Shown piece after piece: positions 7,696 to 16,973 of a stretch of DNA of 64,000 bases. The notes beneath the pieces were generated by a model. That model was not told where the DNA came from, searched no databases, and worked only from the letters and a program-made list of their open reading frames with translations. The stretch is from Nostoc spongiaeforme FACHB-130. Its GTDB lineage: Bacteria > Cyanobacteriota > Cyanobacteriia > Cyanobacteriales > Nostocaceae. The first letter of the stretch is position 1, and each line of letters starts with the position of its first letter. The position numbers were made by a program, and so were the translations under genes. Location: positions 62,001 through 126,000 of the forward strand of contig NZ_JACJTB010000014.1 in the NCBI RefSeq assembly GCF_014698475.1, written 5' to 3'.

Positions 7696-10600
7696 TTACC
7701 GTACGTCGCCAATGATGACAAATGGCGACCAGTAATAGGGATGACGTTTAATTTGCTGCAATTTGGCTTTTTGTAATGCTTCACCCTTAGTCATACCTTG
7801 CTGGAGATTTACATAAAAATCAATCATGAGTTTTGGGGTTTCCTTATCGTCAACTGACCACAACCCCGCCATTACTGCTTTAGCACCTGCACGTTCAAAT
7901 ATATAAGCAACGCCAGAAATGCCTAAGCCTTTATCCTCAATTTTTTTGGCAGTTTGACAAGCACTCAGGGTTAATAATTGTGTACCTTTTAAACCTAATA
8001 ATGCTGCATCAGCAATGTTATATTGTGCATCGGCAAACAGCAATGAATTATTTTTTAAATTGAATGTTGTACAGTCTGTATCTTGAAAGCAGCCGTGAGT
8101 TGCTAAATGGACAAAATTAAAACGTAAAGCTTGATTTTTGAAATTTGCCAGGGTAGCTTTACTGCCAAGATAAGCTTCACTTCCTGGTAATTTATTCGTG
8201 ATTTCCTTAACTTCTGTTTCTGCACCTTGCAAATTTTGTGGATGATGAGGTACGGGATTACCAAAGGCTAGGACTTTTGGTGCTTGGTTTGTGGTTGCTT
8301 TTGGTGAACCTAAAGAGCTTGTGGAAATGCGAGTGAGATAATTGACGGGATATTTCTCGATTAAATATTGTTCAGTTTTAATGTCGTAAAGGGTTTCAAA
8401 AGGCAGATAGCGGAGTTTACCTGTGGCAATGATGCTTAATTGCTTGGGTTGTAATTTTTGAATTTCAGCTTCTACAGGTCGAATAAGGATGTCATATAAC
8501 TTAATGCTATTTTCTGCATAGCCAAAATCACTGTCATCTTCTAATTGCTCTAGATATTGGGTGAGTATTTGATCAAACTCATTGGGATTAATTGATGTTT
8601 TAATAACGGTTACTTTATTATTAGTTAAGATAAAAATTGCTAGAGAATTTGATATATTTCTCACGTTTTTAAGTAAGACTGGTTGAATTACTACTGTGTT
8701 CGCGGGTATGGATGATTTAAGCTTGTCAACATCGGCGGGTGTGGTTTCAAAGAGTTCGGCAACTTCGGGGAATTGGCGAGATATATTTGTAGCTTCTTGA
8801 TAAATTTGTGTTTCTAATTGACGAAATTTTTGGGCGAAATCTGGCAAAAAGTTATTTTGCAGTTGTTGTCGTTGAGATTCTAGTTGTTGATTTTTTTGAT
8901 TCCATTTATCAATAGCCTTTTGTGCTTCTGGGTTGGCAACTTTAGCATTAATTAGACGATTGTAATCAGCTAAATCAGCAGTGCTGAACAAGTTAACCCA
9001 TACCAAAGCTTGGTCATATTTCTTTTGATCAATCAAGACATTTACTAAAGCAGTTGCACTCCAATCATTTTGCTGTAAAAATTTTTGGCGATTTTCTTGC
9101 TGTAAACCCCGGCGCAATTCTAAGCTTATTTGCAAAGATTTTTCTAAATCAGTAATACCTTCACTTGATCGATTTGTGTTTTGAAATAATATACCTCTAT
9201 TACCTAATGTATTTGCTTCCCCAGAACGATCGCCCACCGCACGATATAAAGGCAGAGCTTGGTTGTAAAATGACAGGGCTTGCTGCTGTTCTCCTAAATC
9301 TGAGTAGACTAAACCGATATTATTGAGAGTAGTGGCTTCCCCTGTGCGATCACCCACCGCACGAGATAGAGGCAGAGCTTGGTTGAGAAATGACAGGGCT
9401 TGCTGCTGTTCTCCTAAATCTGAGTAGACTCCACCAATGTTATTGAGAGTAGTAGCTTCCCCCGCGCGATCGCCCACCGCACGATATAAAGGCAGAGCTT
9501 GGTTGTAAAATGACAGGGCTTGCTGCTGTTCTCCTAAATCTGAGTAGACTAAACCGATGTTATTAAGAGTAGTAGCTTCTCCCATGCGATCACCCACCGC
9601 ACGATATAAAGGCAGAGCTTGGTTGTAAAATGACAGGGCTTGCTGCTTTTCTCCTAATGCGTTGTAGACTCCACCGATGCCAGTGAGAATTCTGGCTTCC
9701 CCAGAGCGATTGCTCACAGCACGCAATAGGGGTAGAGCTTGGTTGTAATATGACAATGCCTGCTGCTTTTCTCCTAATGTGCTGTAGACTCCACCGATGT
9801 TATTGAGAGTAGCGGCTTCCCCAAAGCGATCGCCCACGGCACGATATAGAGGCAGAGCTTGGTTGAGATATGACAATGCCTGCTGCTTTTCTCCTAAAGC
9901 GTTGTAGACTGCACCAATGTTATTGAGAGTAGTAGCTTCCCCGGAGCGATTGTCCACGGCACGATATAGAGGCAGAGCTTGGTTGTAAAATGACAATGCC
10001 TGCTGCTTTTCTCCTAAATCGTTGTAGACTGCACCAATGTTATTGAGAGTAGTAGCTTCTCCAGCGCGATTGCCCACGGCACGATATAGAGGCAGAGCTT
10101 GGTTGTAAAATGACAATGCCTGCTGCTTTTCTCCTAAATCGTTGTAGACTAGACCAATGTTATTGAGAGTTCTAGCTTCACCGGAGCGATCGCCCACGGC
10201 ACGAGATAGGAGCAGAGCTTGGTTGTAAAATGACAATGCCTGCTGCTTTTCTCCTAAATCGTTGTAGACTCCACCAATGTTATTGAGAATAGTGCCTTCC
10301 TTAGAGCGATCGCCCACGGCACGATATAGAGGCAGAGCTTGGTTGTAAAATGACAGTGCTTTCTGCTTTTCTCCTAAATCGTTGTAGACTCCACCAATGT
10401 TAGCGAGAGTAGTGGTTTCCCCCGCGTGATCGCCCACGGCACGAGATAGGGGCAGTGCTTGGTTGTAATATGACAGGGCTTGCTGTTTTTCTCCTAAATC
10501 TGAGTAGACTTTACCAATGTTATTAAGAGTTCTGGCTTCATCAGCGCGGTTGCCCACGGCACGCAATAGGGGTAGAGCTTGATTGTAATATGACAATGCC

Positions 10601-10890
10601 TGCTGCTTTTCTCCTAATGCGTTGTAGCAAAACCCTAGCTCATGGAGTCCGAGTGCCTCAAGTTTTTGGTCTTTCAGTTCTCGTGCCATAGTTAGAACTT
10701 GCTGAAATAGGGGTATAGCTCGTTGATATTCTTGTTGTCCTAACTTTTGTCTTGCTTGCTCTAGTAATTTTTTGGCTGTTTCTGCTTGGGGTGTTTTTGT
10801 TTCTCCCCAACTGGGTTGAGCGATGAGTGTTACTGTTAAGGGCGTTAGGTAAACACACGCAGCCAATATACTAATAAGAATTTTCTGCAT
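7696..10890 (-). CDS. Secreted TPR-repeat protein with C-terminal CHAT protease domain
   Basis: A 1064-residue protein. Residues 1-28 look like a signal peptide (MQKILISILAACVYLTPLTV, then AQPSWG). Next come tetratricopeptide repeats, twelve of them near-identical 40-residue units of the form LGEKQQALSFYNQALPLYRAV (about residues 85-560). A linker helix region follows, then a CHAT (caspase-HetF associated with TPRs) domain with catalytic His932 (LATHG) and Cys978 (LSACQTA). CHAT domains are caspase-like cysteine proteases; HetF, gasdermin-cleaving and Craspase (TPR-CHAT) proteins are relatives. The signal peptide suggests action outside the cytoplasm. The substrate is unknown. Confidence 0.9.
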   Translation of the reverse strand: MQKILISILAACVYLTPLTVTLIAQPSWGETKTPQAETAKKLLEQARQKLGQQEYQRAIPLFQQVLTMARELKDQKLEALGLHELGFCYNALGEKQQALSYYNQALPLLRAVGNRADEARTLNNIGKVYSDLGEKQQALSYYNQALPLSRAVGDHAGETTTLANIGGVYNDLGEKQKALSFYNQALPLYRAVGDRSKEGTILNNIGGVYNDLGEKQQALSFYNQALLLSRAVGDRSGEARTLNNIGLVYNDLGEKQQALSFYNQALPLYRAVGNRAGEATTLNNIGAVYNDLGEKQQALSFYNQALPLYRAVDNRSGEATTLNNIGAVYNALGEKQQALSYLNQALPLYRAVGDRFGEAATLNNIGGVYSTLGEKQQALSYYNQALPLLRAVSNRSGEARILTGIGGVYNALGEKQQALSFYNQALPLYRAVGDRMGEATTLNNIGLVYSDLGEQQQALSFYNQALPLYRAVGDRAGEATTLNNIGGVYSDLGEQQQALSFLNQALPLSRAVGDRTGEATTLNNIGLVYSDLGEQQQALSFYNQALPLYRAVGDRSGEANTLGNRGILFQNTNRSSEGITDLEKSLQISLELRRGLQQENRQKFLQQNDWSATALVNVLIDQKKYDQALVWVNLFSTADLADYNRLINAKVANPEAQKAIDKWNQKNQQLESQRQQLQNNFLPDFAQKFRQLETQIYQEATNISRQFPEVAELFETTPADVDKLKSSIPANTVVIQPVLLKNVRNISNSLAIFILTNNKVTVIKTSINPNEFDQILTQYLEQLEDDSDFGYAENSIKLYDILIRPVEAEIQKLQPKQLSIIATGKLRYLPFETLYDIKTEQYLIEKYPVNYLTRISTSSLGSPKATTNQAPKVLAFGNPVPHHPQNLQGAETEVKEITNKLPGSEAYLGSKATLANFKNQALRFNFVHLATHGCFQDTDCTTFNLKNNSLLFADAQYNIADAALLGLKGTQLLTLSACQTAKKIEDKGLGISGVAYIFERAGAKAVMAGLWSVDDKETPKLMIDFYVNLQQGMTKGEALQKAKLQQIKRHPYYWSPFVIIGDVR
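9205..10640 (-). repeat. Tandem 120-bp repeats encoding TPR units
   Basis: About twelve 120-bp units encode the 40-residue TPRs. The 3'-most units of the gene (about 9240-9640) share GCTTGCTGCTGTTCTCCTAA, whereas earlier units mostly carry TGCCTGCTGCTTTTCTCC. This block-wise similarity points to recent unit duplication or gene conversion. Confidence 0.85.
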
Positions 10891-10920
10891 ATAGCAATTT
10901 TTTATAAATTCGAGAGTCTC

Positions 10921-10953
10921 AGATCCCCGACTTCTCTAAGAAGTCGGGGATCT
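10921..10953. repeat. Perfect 15-bp hairpin of the CCCGACTTCTT family
   Basis: AGATCCCCGACTTCT (10921-10935), a CTA loop, and AGAAGTCGGGGATCT (10939-10953) form a perfect inverted repeat 30 bp upstream of the TPR-CHAT start. Relatives occur at 39607-39633 (imperfect) and 63106-63138. It could be a terminator-like or mobile palindrome. Confidence 0.7.
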
Positions 10954-11014
10954 TGTCGTTCACAAATAATCAAGCGATCGTACTTTTGCAAACACTACAT
11001 TTTTATATAGTAGG

Positions 11015-11043
11015 GCGATGGCTACGCCCGCCGCAGGCATCGC
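11015..11043. repeat. HIP1-like octamer split by a 21-bp insert
   Basis: GCG (11015-11017) and ATCGC (11039-11043) would join to GCGATCGC, but 21 bp (11018-11038, ATGGCTACGCCCGCCGCAGGC in outline) separate them. The same arrangement with other inserts occurs at 28466-28494 and 29708-29742. Confidence 0.5.
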
Positions 11044-11068
11044 AAACTTAAATTTGATGCTATGTAAG

Positions 11069-11215
11069 GTAACTTTTGTTTTCTCTGAAGCAATTTCTGT
11101 TTTCCTTAAAGTAACTTTTGTTTTCTTTGAAGCAACTTCTGTTTTCCCTGAACTAACTTCTGCTTTCGGGAAACTAACTTTTGTTTTCCTTGAAGTAACT
11201 TCTGCTTTCATAGTT
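11069..11215. repeat. Seven tandem 21-bp repeats
   Basis: Units follow GTAACTTTTGTTTTCCTTGAA with variations (for example GCAACTTCTGTTTTCCCTGAA). Seven units fill 147 bp exactly. Because 21 is a multiple of three, stop-free frames exist on both strands: plus encodes V/ATFVFxE heptads, minus encodes KTEVASK-like heptads (frame 10960-11211). No clear ribosome site supports either as a gene. The remainder of 10891-11352 holds the hairpin above and AT-rich sequence. Confidence 0.75.
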
Positions 11216-11352
11216 CCGTGTTTCCCTCAGTCTGTAGTAGTTTCCGCTTTGACATTGGTTATTTAACAAAAATCAACAATTTTACGTATGGCAACTTTTT
11301 ATACAATTGTTCACTATAGAGTAATGGTAAACTCAAAAAATGAGTATTAATT

Positions 11353-11721
11353 ATGGCAAGGAAAAAGCGCAGTTCACGTATTCTCGAAAAAGCCGAAATG
11401 CGTCTAGCAAGTATTAAATCCATCAGTCCAACTCTGGATGTAGGGGAAGGATTAACGGTCACAGATTATACTGAAAAAATAGAAAAGATGCGACAATTAC
11501 TGGAAGTGTATAATACTACTCTTTCTAGTATTGATGTTTTATTAACCCAGATTGTAGAAAATGAGGAACATTTAGCAGATTATTCAGAAAATATTCTGCG
11601 TGGAATTGCTTATAAATTTGGCAACAATAGCCATGAGTATCAAATGGCTGGAGGAACTCGAAAAAGCGATCGCAAGCGTGCAATGCGTCAAGGTATGGCT
11701 TTAAGTACTACCTCAAGCTAA
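11353..11721 (+). CDS. Conserved hypothetical protein, 122 residues
   Basis: A basic start (MARKKRSSRILEKAEMRLASIKS) precedes a helical, coiled-coil-prone middle (YTEKIEKMRQLLEVYNTTLSSIDVLLTQI) and a Lys/Arg-rich end (RKSDRKRAMRQG). I do not recognise a named family. The ATG at 11353 follows an AT-rich leader and there is no partner gene within an obvious operon. Codon use looks like neighbouring genes, so it is probably real. The basic ends would fit nucleic-acid binding, but that is only a guess. Confidence 0.6.
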   Translation: MARKKRSSRILEKAEMRLASIKSISPTLDVGEGLTVTDYTEKIEKMRQLLEVYNTTLSSIDVLLTQIVENEEHLADYSENILRGIAYKFGNNSHEYQMAGGTRKSDRKRAMRQGMALSTTSS

Positions 11722-11733
11722 AGCCAGAAAAAT

Positions 11734-11766
11734 GTAGGTTGGGTGAAGCGATAGCGTAACCCAACA
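11734..11766. repeat. Dispersed GTAGGTTGGGT...AACCCAACA repeat
   Basis: Second copy of the palindromic family seen at 7644. The middle reads GAAGCGATAGCGT. It sits just after the 122-residue hypothetical gene, and a further half-site TGTTGGGTTTCC follows at about 11793. Confidence 0.6.
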
Positions 11767-11835
11767 AAAATCTCGGAAACTCAAGACAAATATTGGTGTT
11801 GGGTTTCCTTACATCAAAACAATCAAGCGATCGCA

Positions 11836-12250
11836 TTAATAATTAGTTTGAGAGCGAATTTCTTGTAAAATGTGGAAAATTTCGGCTTCTGATTCAATAT
11901 GTTGTGCCAAAACTTGAGCAGTAACCTCTAGCACACGGTTAGAAAATAACTTAGCTACATCTTGGCGTAAACCTTGCCCAATATAAAATTTAAGTAATGC
12001 CTCACAAGACATATCTCGACTGTCGGCTATTTTTTTAAGCGATTCTAAGGTATCTGTAGGAATTTCTAAAGACACTGTTTCATGTGGGCGTGGGCGCAGT
12101 TGTAATGTATATAGCGGTTCTTGGTTGGATGAGGTACATTTCAACCCCGCAAGCGGGGAGGGGAGCGTTTGCGTCAGCAAATGCGGGGTGGGGTTCCGAG
12201 TGTATTACAAGCAAGTAAGAACCGCTATGTTCTTCTTCAGGGTTATTCAT
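11836..12250 (-). pseudogene. Small putative DNA-binding/antitoxin-like gene with 5' end disrupted by a MITE-like insert
   Basis: The body reads LRPRPHETVSLEIPTDTLESLKKIADSRDMSCEALLKFYIGQGLRQDVAKLF, a cyanobacterial small protein with ribbon-helix-helix-like character. A natural start, ATG 12250 (MNNPEEEH), is cut from the body by an element with inverted ends (12112-12227) and lies in a different frame. The only in-frame start left is a TTG at 12180 inside the element, which would give a 114-residue protein with a foreign N-terminus. Whether a product is still made is unknown. Confidence 0.65.
12112..12227. mobile_element. MITE-like element, about 116 bp, with TAGCGGTTCTT ends
   Basis: TAGCGGTTCTT (12112-12122) is mirrored by AAGAACCGCTA (12217-12227). 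The ends lie in AT-rich target sequence compatible with a TA duplication. The interior contains CCCCGCAAGCGGGG and GCATTTGC-type palindromes, with no transposase. It separates the start codon from the body of the gene at 11836. Confidence 0.7.
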
Positions 12251-12304
12251 AAAGCTTCCTCTCTGTACGAGTAGCACAACGAGCAGAAATGATTTAGTCA
12301 AGAC

Positions 12305-12382
12305 GTAGGATGTGTTAAAGGAAAGTAAAGTATTTACCACAAAGCTTGCGGTGCGTTACGGCTGTCACCTAACACACCCTAC
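12305..12382. repeat. Inverted repeat GTAGGATGTGTTA...TAACACACCCTAC
   Basis: GTAGGATGTGTTA (12305-12317) pairs with TAACACACCCTAC (12370-12382) with one mismatch. The interior has GCGGTGCGTTACGGCTG. It is a common type of Nostocales intergenic repeat. It is followed by direct repeats of ACTGATAACTGTT (about 12388-12418). Confidence 0.55.
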
Positions 12383-12420
12383 ATATACTGATAACTGTTT
12401 ACTGATAACTGTTCACTGAT

Positions 12421-13014
12421 TTAATAAGGTGTTGCTTGAATAGTCATGGTTCTTTTTTGCGGATTAAACTGCATTTGATCCACTACATATTGTCTATCTT
12501 CAGCCACTGCTTGAATACCTAACAACTCCCCACGAGAAACTACAGGGGGAGCCAGCTTAACTTTTGCTGTACCTGTAGCTGAATTTTGAATTGTAAAAGT
12601 ATTTAGTGGCAACCCATTCAAAGTTACTTGTTTAGCTGTGTGGTGTTTTTGTTCACCCCGGATAATTCTACGGCCATCACTTCTGTAAACTAAAGCTTTA
12701 TTGTCGAATTGTACTTTGTCAATTTTATTTAGAGAAATAGAAAGGGTGTCACTACTACGCTGAATTTTTAAGGTTTGTTTTTGAGCATCTACTTGGATTA
12801 TCTTACCACTTTGCGATTCTCCTCCCTTTAAAGAAATTTTTGCCAAATTTGGTAAGGCTATGGGCAATTCTACGAACTTTGATTTTGCTGGTGTTTGTGC
12901 TAGTAACAGATTTCCCGTCTTGACTTCTTTGGCGATCGCAGATATGGTGTATCCTGCCAGCAATGTTCCTGCTGCCAAGACTCCCGCAAACATTACCTTA
13001 AGAGAAGCTGTCAT
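12421..13014 (-). CDS. Secreted hypothetical protein, 197 residues
   Basis: The N-terminus (MTASLKVMFAGVLAAGTLLAGYTISAIAKE) is a probable signal peptide or single membrane anchor. The rest is beta-rich (KISLKGGESQSGKIIQVDAQ, DTLSISLNKIDKVQFD) without Cys or catalytic motifs I can name. The gene stands alone between repeats and a divergent membrane-protein gene. Family not recognised; an envelope location is the only supportable inference. Confidence 0.6.
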   Translation of the reverse strand: MTASLKVMFAGVLAAGTLLAGYTISAIAKEVKTGNLLLAQTPAKSKFVELPIALPNLAKISLKGGESQSGKIIQVDAQKQTLKIQRSSDTLSISLNKIDKVQFDNKALVYRSDGRRIIRGEQKHHTAKQVTLNGLPLNTFTIQNSATGTAKVKLAPPVVSRGELLGIQAVAEDRQYVVDQMQFNPQKRTMTIQATPY

Positions 13015-13169
13015 AGTCTTAACACGGTTACTTTATGTATTAATGCTTTATTTAACTTCCCTACTGATTATCAAGTTTCCGTAAAATAACGGAAAATCAT
13101 TGGATTTTTTTAAGAAAATGTTGTAAAGGGCGTTAATCTATATTTTGGGTAATTCTTTGGAATACTTCT

Positions 13170-14051
13170 GTGACTTCAAATCCCAACCCAACCCCAGATC
13201 CAAATATTTTAGGTAAGTTTACTAGTGTAGTTGGTTTACTTGGTGCGGCGCTGTTCTTTGCAGGCTGGATTTACCGTTGGGCATACTTTAACTTTTTTCA
13301 ACTAGAAATTTCTAACCTAGATTTACCTGCACAGTCCTTTCTCATTGTTCCCATACAAATATTTTTTGGGGATGGTTGGGCAATATGCAAAACAGCGATC
13401 GCTTTTTTGTTGGCGGCAATTGCCATTAATATGACGCTATGGTTAATTAGAGTTATCAGCGAGTTTGTTGTTAACCGCTTCCACGATTTATCAAATCGCA
13501 TCATCAGTGTTACTCAAAATAAGCGGTCAGTAACAGCGAAATTTCTTTATTCTTTAGCTAACTATAGTTCTCAACAATTGCGGTTAGTAGATTTTTTGCG
13601 ATCGCTAGTTAATGAAATTGTCATTGTCGCTTGGGTTTTAATCGTGATATTTTGGTTAGCCCAATGGCAAGGTGTAACTGATGCAAGGCGAGATGCTGGA
13701 CAGAATTCTACCTTACCTGTAATTGCCTTAATTACCCCAGAAGAAAAATTTGTTGCCGGACGTAAACTTGATAATCCCTTTGCTGATCCCTCACTCAAAG
13801 GCTATAGAATAATTGGAGATAGAGGTTTATTTGAAGACTTACGCGGTAAAGAAGATACTGATATCAGTAATCCTCAACAGCCCAGAATTTGGCGCATACT
13901 TCTACAACGTGGCGGTTGGATTTATTTGTTTCCCACTTTACCGCCAAATGCAACACCTAATCAGCGTCCAGTTGTAATTGCGATTCAAGAAAATGATAAA
14001 GGACATTTGCTAATTCTCTCGCCAGAAGTTTCTAAAACTAATACTCCTTGA
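13170..14051 (+). CDS. Membrane protein of unknown function, 293 residues
   Basis: Start is GTG 13170 (VTSNPNPTPDPN). Three probable transmembrane segments are visible: about 16-34 (VVGLLGAALFFAGWIYRWA), 72-95 (AIAFLLAAIAINMTLWLIRVI) and 145-165 (IVIVAWVLIVIFWLAQW). The C-terminal third is soluble and contains VVIAIQENDKGHLLILSPE. No family recognised. The upstream region is short and the next gene, mazG, follows by 65 bp on the same strand, so they may share a transcript. Confidence 0.65.
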   Translation: MTSNPNPTPDPNILGKFTSVVGLLGAALFFAGWIYRWAYFNFFQLEISNLDLPAQSFLIVPIQIFFGDGWAICKTAIAFLLAAIAINMTLWLIRVISEFVVNRFHDLSNRIISVTQNKRSVTAKFLYSLANYSSQQLRLVDFLRSLVNEIVIVAWVLIVIFWLAQWQGVTDARRDAGQNSTLPVIALITPEEKFVAGRKLDNPFADPSLKGYRIIGDRGLFEDLRGKEDTDISNPQQPRIWRILLQRGGWIYLFPTLPPNATPNQRPVVIAIQENDKGHLLILSPEVSKTNTP

Positions 14052-14116
14052 AAAGTTGAATATTAATCATGCTTTGCTTAAGGTAAAGAAGTATTTAGCT
14101 GGGCGACAGGTGAGTT

Positions 14117-14941
14117 ATGGAATTCAATCAAAATCAGGCTGACACATTGGCGGCGTTACAAGAATTAATTGATGTGGTGGCAAAATTGCGATCGCCTGAT
14201 GGTGGTTGTCCTTGGGATTTAGCACAAACTCCACAAACTCTAATACCCTATGTGATTGAAGAAGCTTACGAAGTGGTGGACGCAATTAAAAGTGATGATC
14301 AAACCGCCATTACTGAGGAATTAGGCGATTTACTCTTACAAGTTGTCTTACAAGCCCAAATCGCCAGCGAATATCAGCAATTTTCCCTCAAAGAAGTCGC
14401 CCAAGGTATTTCCCAAAAACTCATCCGTCGCCATCCCCATGTTTTTGGTGATGTGTCGGTGCAGAATGTTGATGAGGTGCGACAAAATTGGGAACAAATC
14501 AAAGCGGCGGAAAAAGGTGAACCAACCCCAGAAAAGCACCAACTCAGTGCTAAACTCAGCCGTTATGGGCGCACTCTTCCGCCGTTGATGGCGGCGATGA
14601 AGATTTCCCAAAAAGCGGCTGCGGTAGGCTTTGAATGGGAAAACATTGATGGTGTGTGGGCAAAGTTTCACGAAGAGTTGGCAGAGTTTCAACACGCTTT
14701 GGCTGAGGAAACGCCAGAACGCCAAGAATCTGAATTAGGGGATTTATTATTTGCCGTTCTGCAACTTGCCCGGTGGTATAATCTTGACCCTAGCACCGCT
14801 TTGCAAGGAACAAATCAGCGATTTGTGCAGAGGTTACAAAAAATGGAGGCAGTGGTTGACCGCCCCCTTTCTGATTACAGTTTGGATGAGTTAGAAACGC
14901 TCTGGCAACAGGCAAAAGCCCAACTTGCCAAGGAGCCTTAA
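14117..14941 (+). CDS. mazG: Nucleoside triphosphate pyrophosphohydrolase MazG
   Basis: A 274-residue two-domain MazG. The N-terminal domain has CPWDLAQTPQTLIPYVIEEA and EELGDLLLQVVLQAQ, supplying the EExxE-12-28-ExxD metal site. The second domain repeats this pattern (FHEELAEFQHAL, ESELGDLLFAVLQLARW). It hydrolyses NTPs/dNTPs to monophosphate plus pyrophosphate, a house-cleaning and ppGpp-modulating role in E. coli. Length matches the family (about 265). It converges with the aldehyde dehydrogenase gene 11 bp away. Confidence 0.93.
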   Translation: MEFNQNQADTLAALQELIDVVAKLRSPDGGCPWDLAQTPQTLIPYVIEEAYEVVDAIKSDDQTAITEELGDLLLQVVLQAQIASEYQQFSLKEVAQGISQKLIRRHPHVFGDVSVQNVDEVRQNWEQIKAAEKGEPTPEKHQLSAKLSRYGRTLPPLMAAMKISQKAAAVGFEWENIDGVWAKFHEELAEFQHALAEETPERQESELGDLLFAVLQLARWYNLDPSTALQGTNQRFVQRLQKMEAVVDRPLSDYSLDELETLWQQAKAQLAKEP

Positions 14942-14952
14942 TACATACCAGT

Positions 14953-16422
14953 TTACAGTTTGATGGTAACAGTCTTAACTTCGGTGTATTGCTGTAAGCC
15001 ATATTCACCTAGTTCACGACCGATACCCGATTGCTTGAAACCACCAAAGGGTGCAGCAGCATCAAATACGTCGTAGCAATTGACCCAGACTGTACCTGCA
15101 CGAAGATTGTTAGCGATCGCATGAACTTTGGTAACATCCTGAGTCCAGACGGCGGCGGCGAGTCCGTACATGGTGTTATTCGCCCGTTCGATGACTTCGT
15201 TGATGTCTTTGAACTTGATAATGCTCATCACCGGGCCGAAGATTTCTTCTTGGGCTATTTTCATGTCATCACGCACATCGGCAAAAACTGTGGGGGCAAT
15301 AAAGTAACCTTTGTCGCCTACTTGTTGACCACCACAAAGCATCTGAGCGCCTTCTCGCATCCCAGATTCGATGTAACTCATAACTTTGTGAAATTGCTCT
15401 TGGTCTACCTGCGGCCCTTGGTCTGTGGCAGAATCAAAAGGATCGCCGACAATTCGCTGTCTAGCTTTTTCCACAGTTCGAGCCACAAATTCGTCGTAGC
15501 ATTTTTCTTCGACAAATAGCCGCGAACCCGCACAACAGCATTGACCTTGATTAAAGAATAAAGCTTCATGGGAACCTGCGATCGCTGCATCCATGTCTGC
15601 GTCAGCAAACACAATATTCGGACTCTTACCACCAAGTTCTAAGGTGACACGCTTTAAGTTACTTTTCGCAGCCGCTTCCATAATCAGGTGTCCCACTTCT
15701 GTGGAACCTGTGAAAGCAACTTTGTCAATGTCTCGATGATATGCGATCGCTGCCCCAGCAGTAGGGCCGTATCCTGATAAAAGATTCACTACCCCAGGGG
15801 GAAAACCAGCCTCAATAATTAACTCTCCCACCCGCAATGCTGATAACGGTGTTTGTTCCGCCGTTTTCATCACCACAGTATTACCAGTTGCCAAAGCCGG
15901 GGCTAATTTCCACGCCTGCATTAACAAGGGGAAATTCCACGGGATAATTTGCCCAACTATTCCCACAGGCTCATGACGGGTGTAGCAAAAGTAAGGGCCG
16001 TTAATCGGGATAGTTTTACCTTGGACTTTATCAGCCCAACCTGCATAGTAGCGATAACAGGCAATAACTAAACCCAAGTCTCCTAAAGAATCTTGTAATG
16101 GTTTGCCGTTATCCAGGGTTTCCAGTCGCGCTAACTCGTCAATATTCTGCTCAATTAAATCAGCTAACCGATAAAGCAACTCCCCACGACGGGTTGCGGA
16201 CATATTGCGCCATTCCCCACTTTTAAAAGCGTGACGCGCTGCTTGCACTGCTTTATCGACATCGGCTGCATCTGCTTCGGCGACTTCGCAGATCATATCA
16301 CCTGTACTTGGATTGATTGTTGCAAATCGGCGATCGCTGACACTATTTACCCACTCATTATTAATCAGCAGTTTGGTTGGGCCGATTTTGACCTGCTGTT
16401 TCGGTTCTTTCGTTGTAACCAT
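14953..16422 (-). CDS. NAD(P)-dependent aldehyde dehydrogenase
   Basis: A 489-residue class 1/2-type ALDH. Visible motifs: [12 protein letters not shown] (cofactor/substrate), FTGSTEVG (dinucleotide loop), LELGGKSPN with catalytic Glu262, and [12 protein letters not shown] with the nucleophile Cys296, identical to the motif of mitochondrial ALDH2. It oxidises aldehydes to carboxylic acids; the substrate cannot be told from sequence. The start ATG 16422 has a strong AGGAGG just upstream. Expressed alone, as both neighbours are on the other strand. Confidence 0.93.
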   Translation of the reverse strand: MVTTKEPKQQVKIGPTKLLINNEWVNSVSDRRFATINPSTGDMICEVAEADAADVDKAVQAARHAFKSGEWRNMSATRRGELLYRLADLIEQNIDELARLETLDNGKPLQDSLGDLGLVIACYRYYAGWADKVQGKTIPINGPYFCYTRHEPVGIVGQIIPWNFPLLMQAWKLAPALATGNTVVMKTAEQTPLSALRVGELIIEAGFPPGVVNLLSGYGPTAGAAIAYHRDIDKVAFTGSTEVGHLIMEAAAKSNLKRVTLELGGKSPNIVFADADMDAAIAGSHEALFFNQGQCCCAGSRLFVEEKCYDEFVARTVEKARQRIVGDPFDSATDQGPQVDQEQFHKVMSYIESGMREGAQMLCGGQQVGDKGYFIAPTVFADVRDDMKIAQEEIFGPVMSIIKFKDINEVIERANNTMYGLAAAVWTQDVTKVHAIANNLRAGTVWVNCYDVFDAAAPFGGFKQSGIGRELGEYGLQQYTEVKTVTIKL

Positions 16423-16618
16423 CAGTCCCTCCTGAAGCTTTTGGAGAAAAATTGGCTGAAATCTATTAATTATGTTGTCGGGAATACAGTATGATGGACA
16501 ATTTTCTTTATAAATCTTTTGAAAACCTTCTATTTTACATTAGTCCGCGCAGGTGGACTTTGTTCTGATAGCCGCGAATTCCATTCGTCGGGGCTAAATA
16601 TTGATAAAATTACAACCT

Positions 16619-16969
16619 ATGTATGATAACGTCTGTAAATTTCTTGCTGAATCATTAGTTATTGAAGCGATCAAAGACACCAGAATCCTCAGTAATCTTG
16701 CCGCATCAACAGCCGTGTTATCTGGGCTAGTATTAAATAAGGACGTGATTAAAAGAATTTTGCGGAGTGATATTATGCGCGAATCTGTAATTTATCAAGA
16801 TATTTTACAAGAAGGTCTTGAGCAGGGTATTCAACAAAACACTCAAGAAATTGCCATCAAACTGATTAATAAAGGTATTAGTCTCGAAATAATTGCCGAT
16901 GCCACAGGTTTAACTATTGAACAGTTGCAAAAATTACAGGCTCAAACAGAAGACATTCAACCCCAGTAA
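16619..16969 (+). pseudogene. Internally deleted Rpn/PD-(D/E)XK transposase-like nuclease remnant
   Basis: Starts MYDNVCKFLAES, the normal beginning of large cyanobacterial Rpn-type proteins, and then jumps to their C-terminal section (IKDTRILSNLAASTAVLSGLVLNKDVIK...IMRESVIYQDILQEG). About 150 residues holding the nuclease core seem to be missing. ATG 16619 is preferred over an upstream TTG at 16601 because it matches the family start. The remainder (IAIKLINKGISLEIIADATGLTIEQLQKL) is the usual helical C-terminal tail. Confidence 0.6.
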
Positions 16970-16973
16970 CTTT

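Noticed and set aside
10960-11266. Protein-coding genes on either strand over the 21-bp repeats
   Set aside because: Both frames come from repeat units whose length is a multiple of three; neither has a clear ribosome site or non-repeat domain.
12080-12340. An 86-residue ORF reading through the MITE-like element
   Set aside because: It combines a gene start, MITE sequence and out-of-frame downstream DNA.
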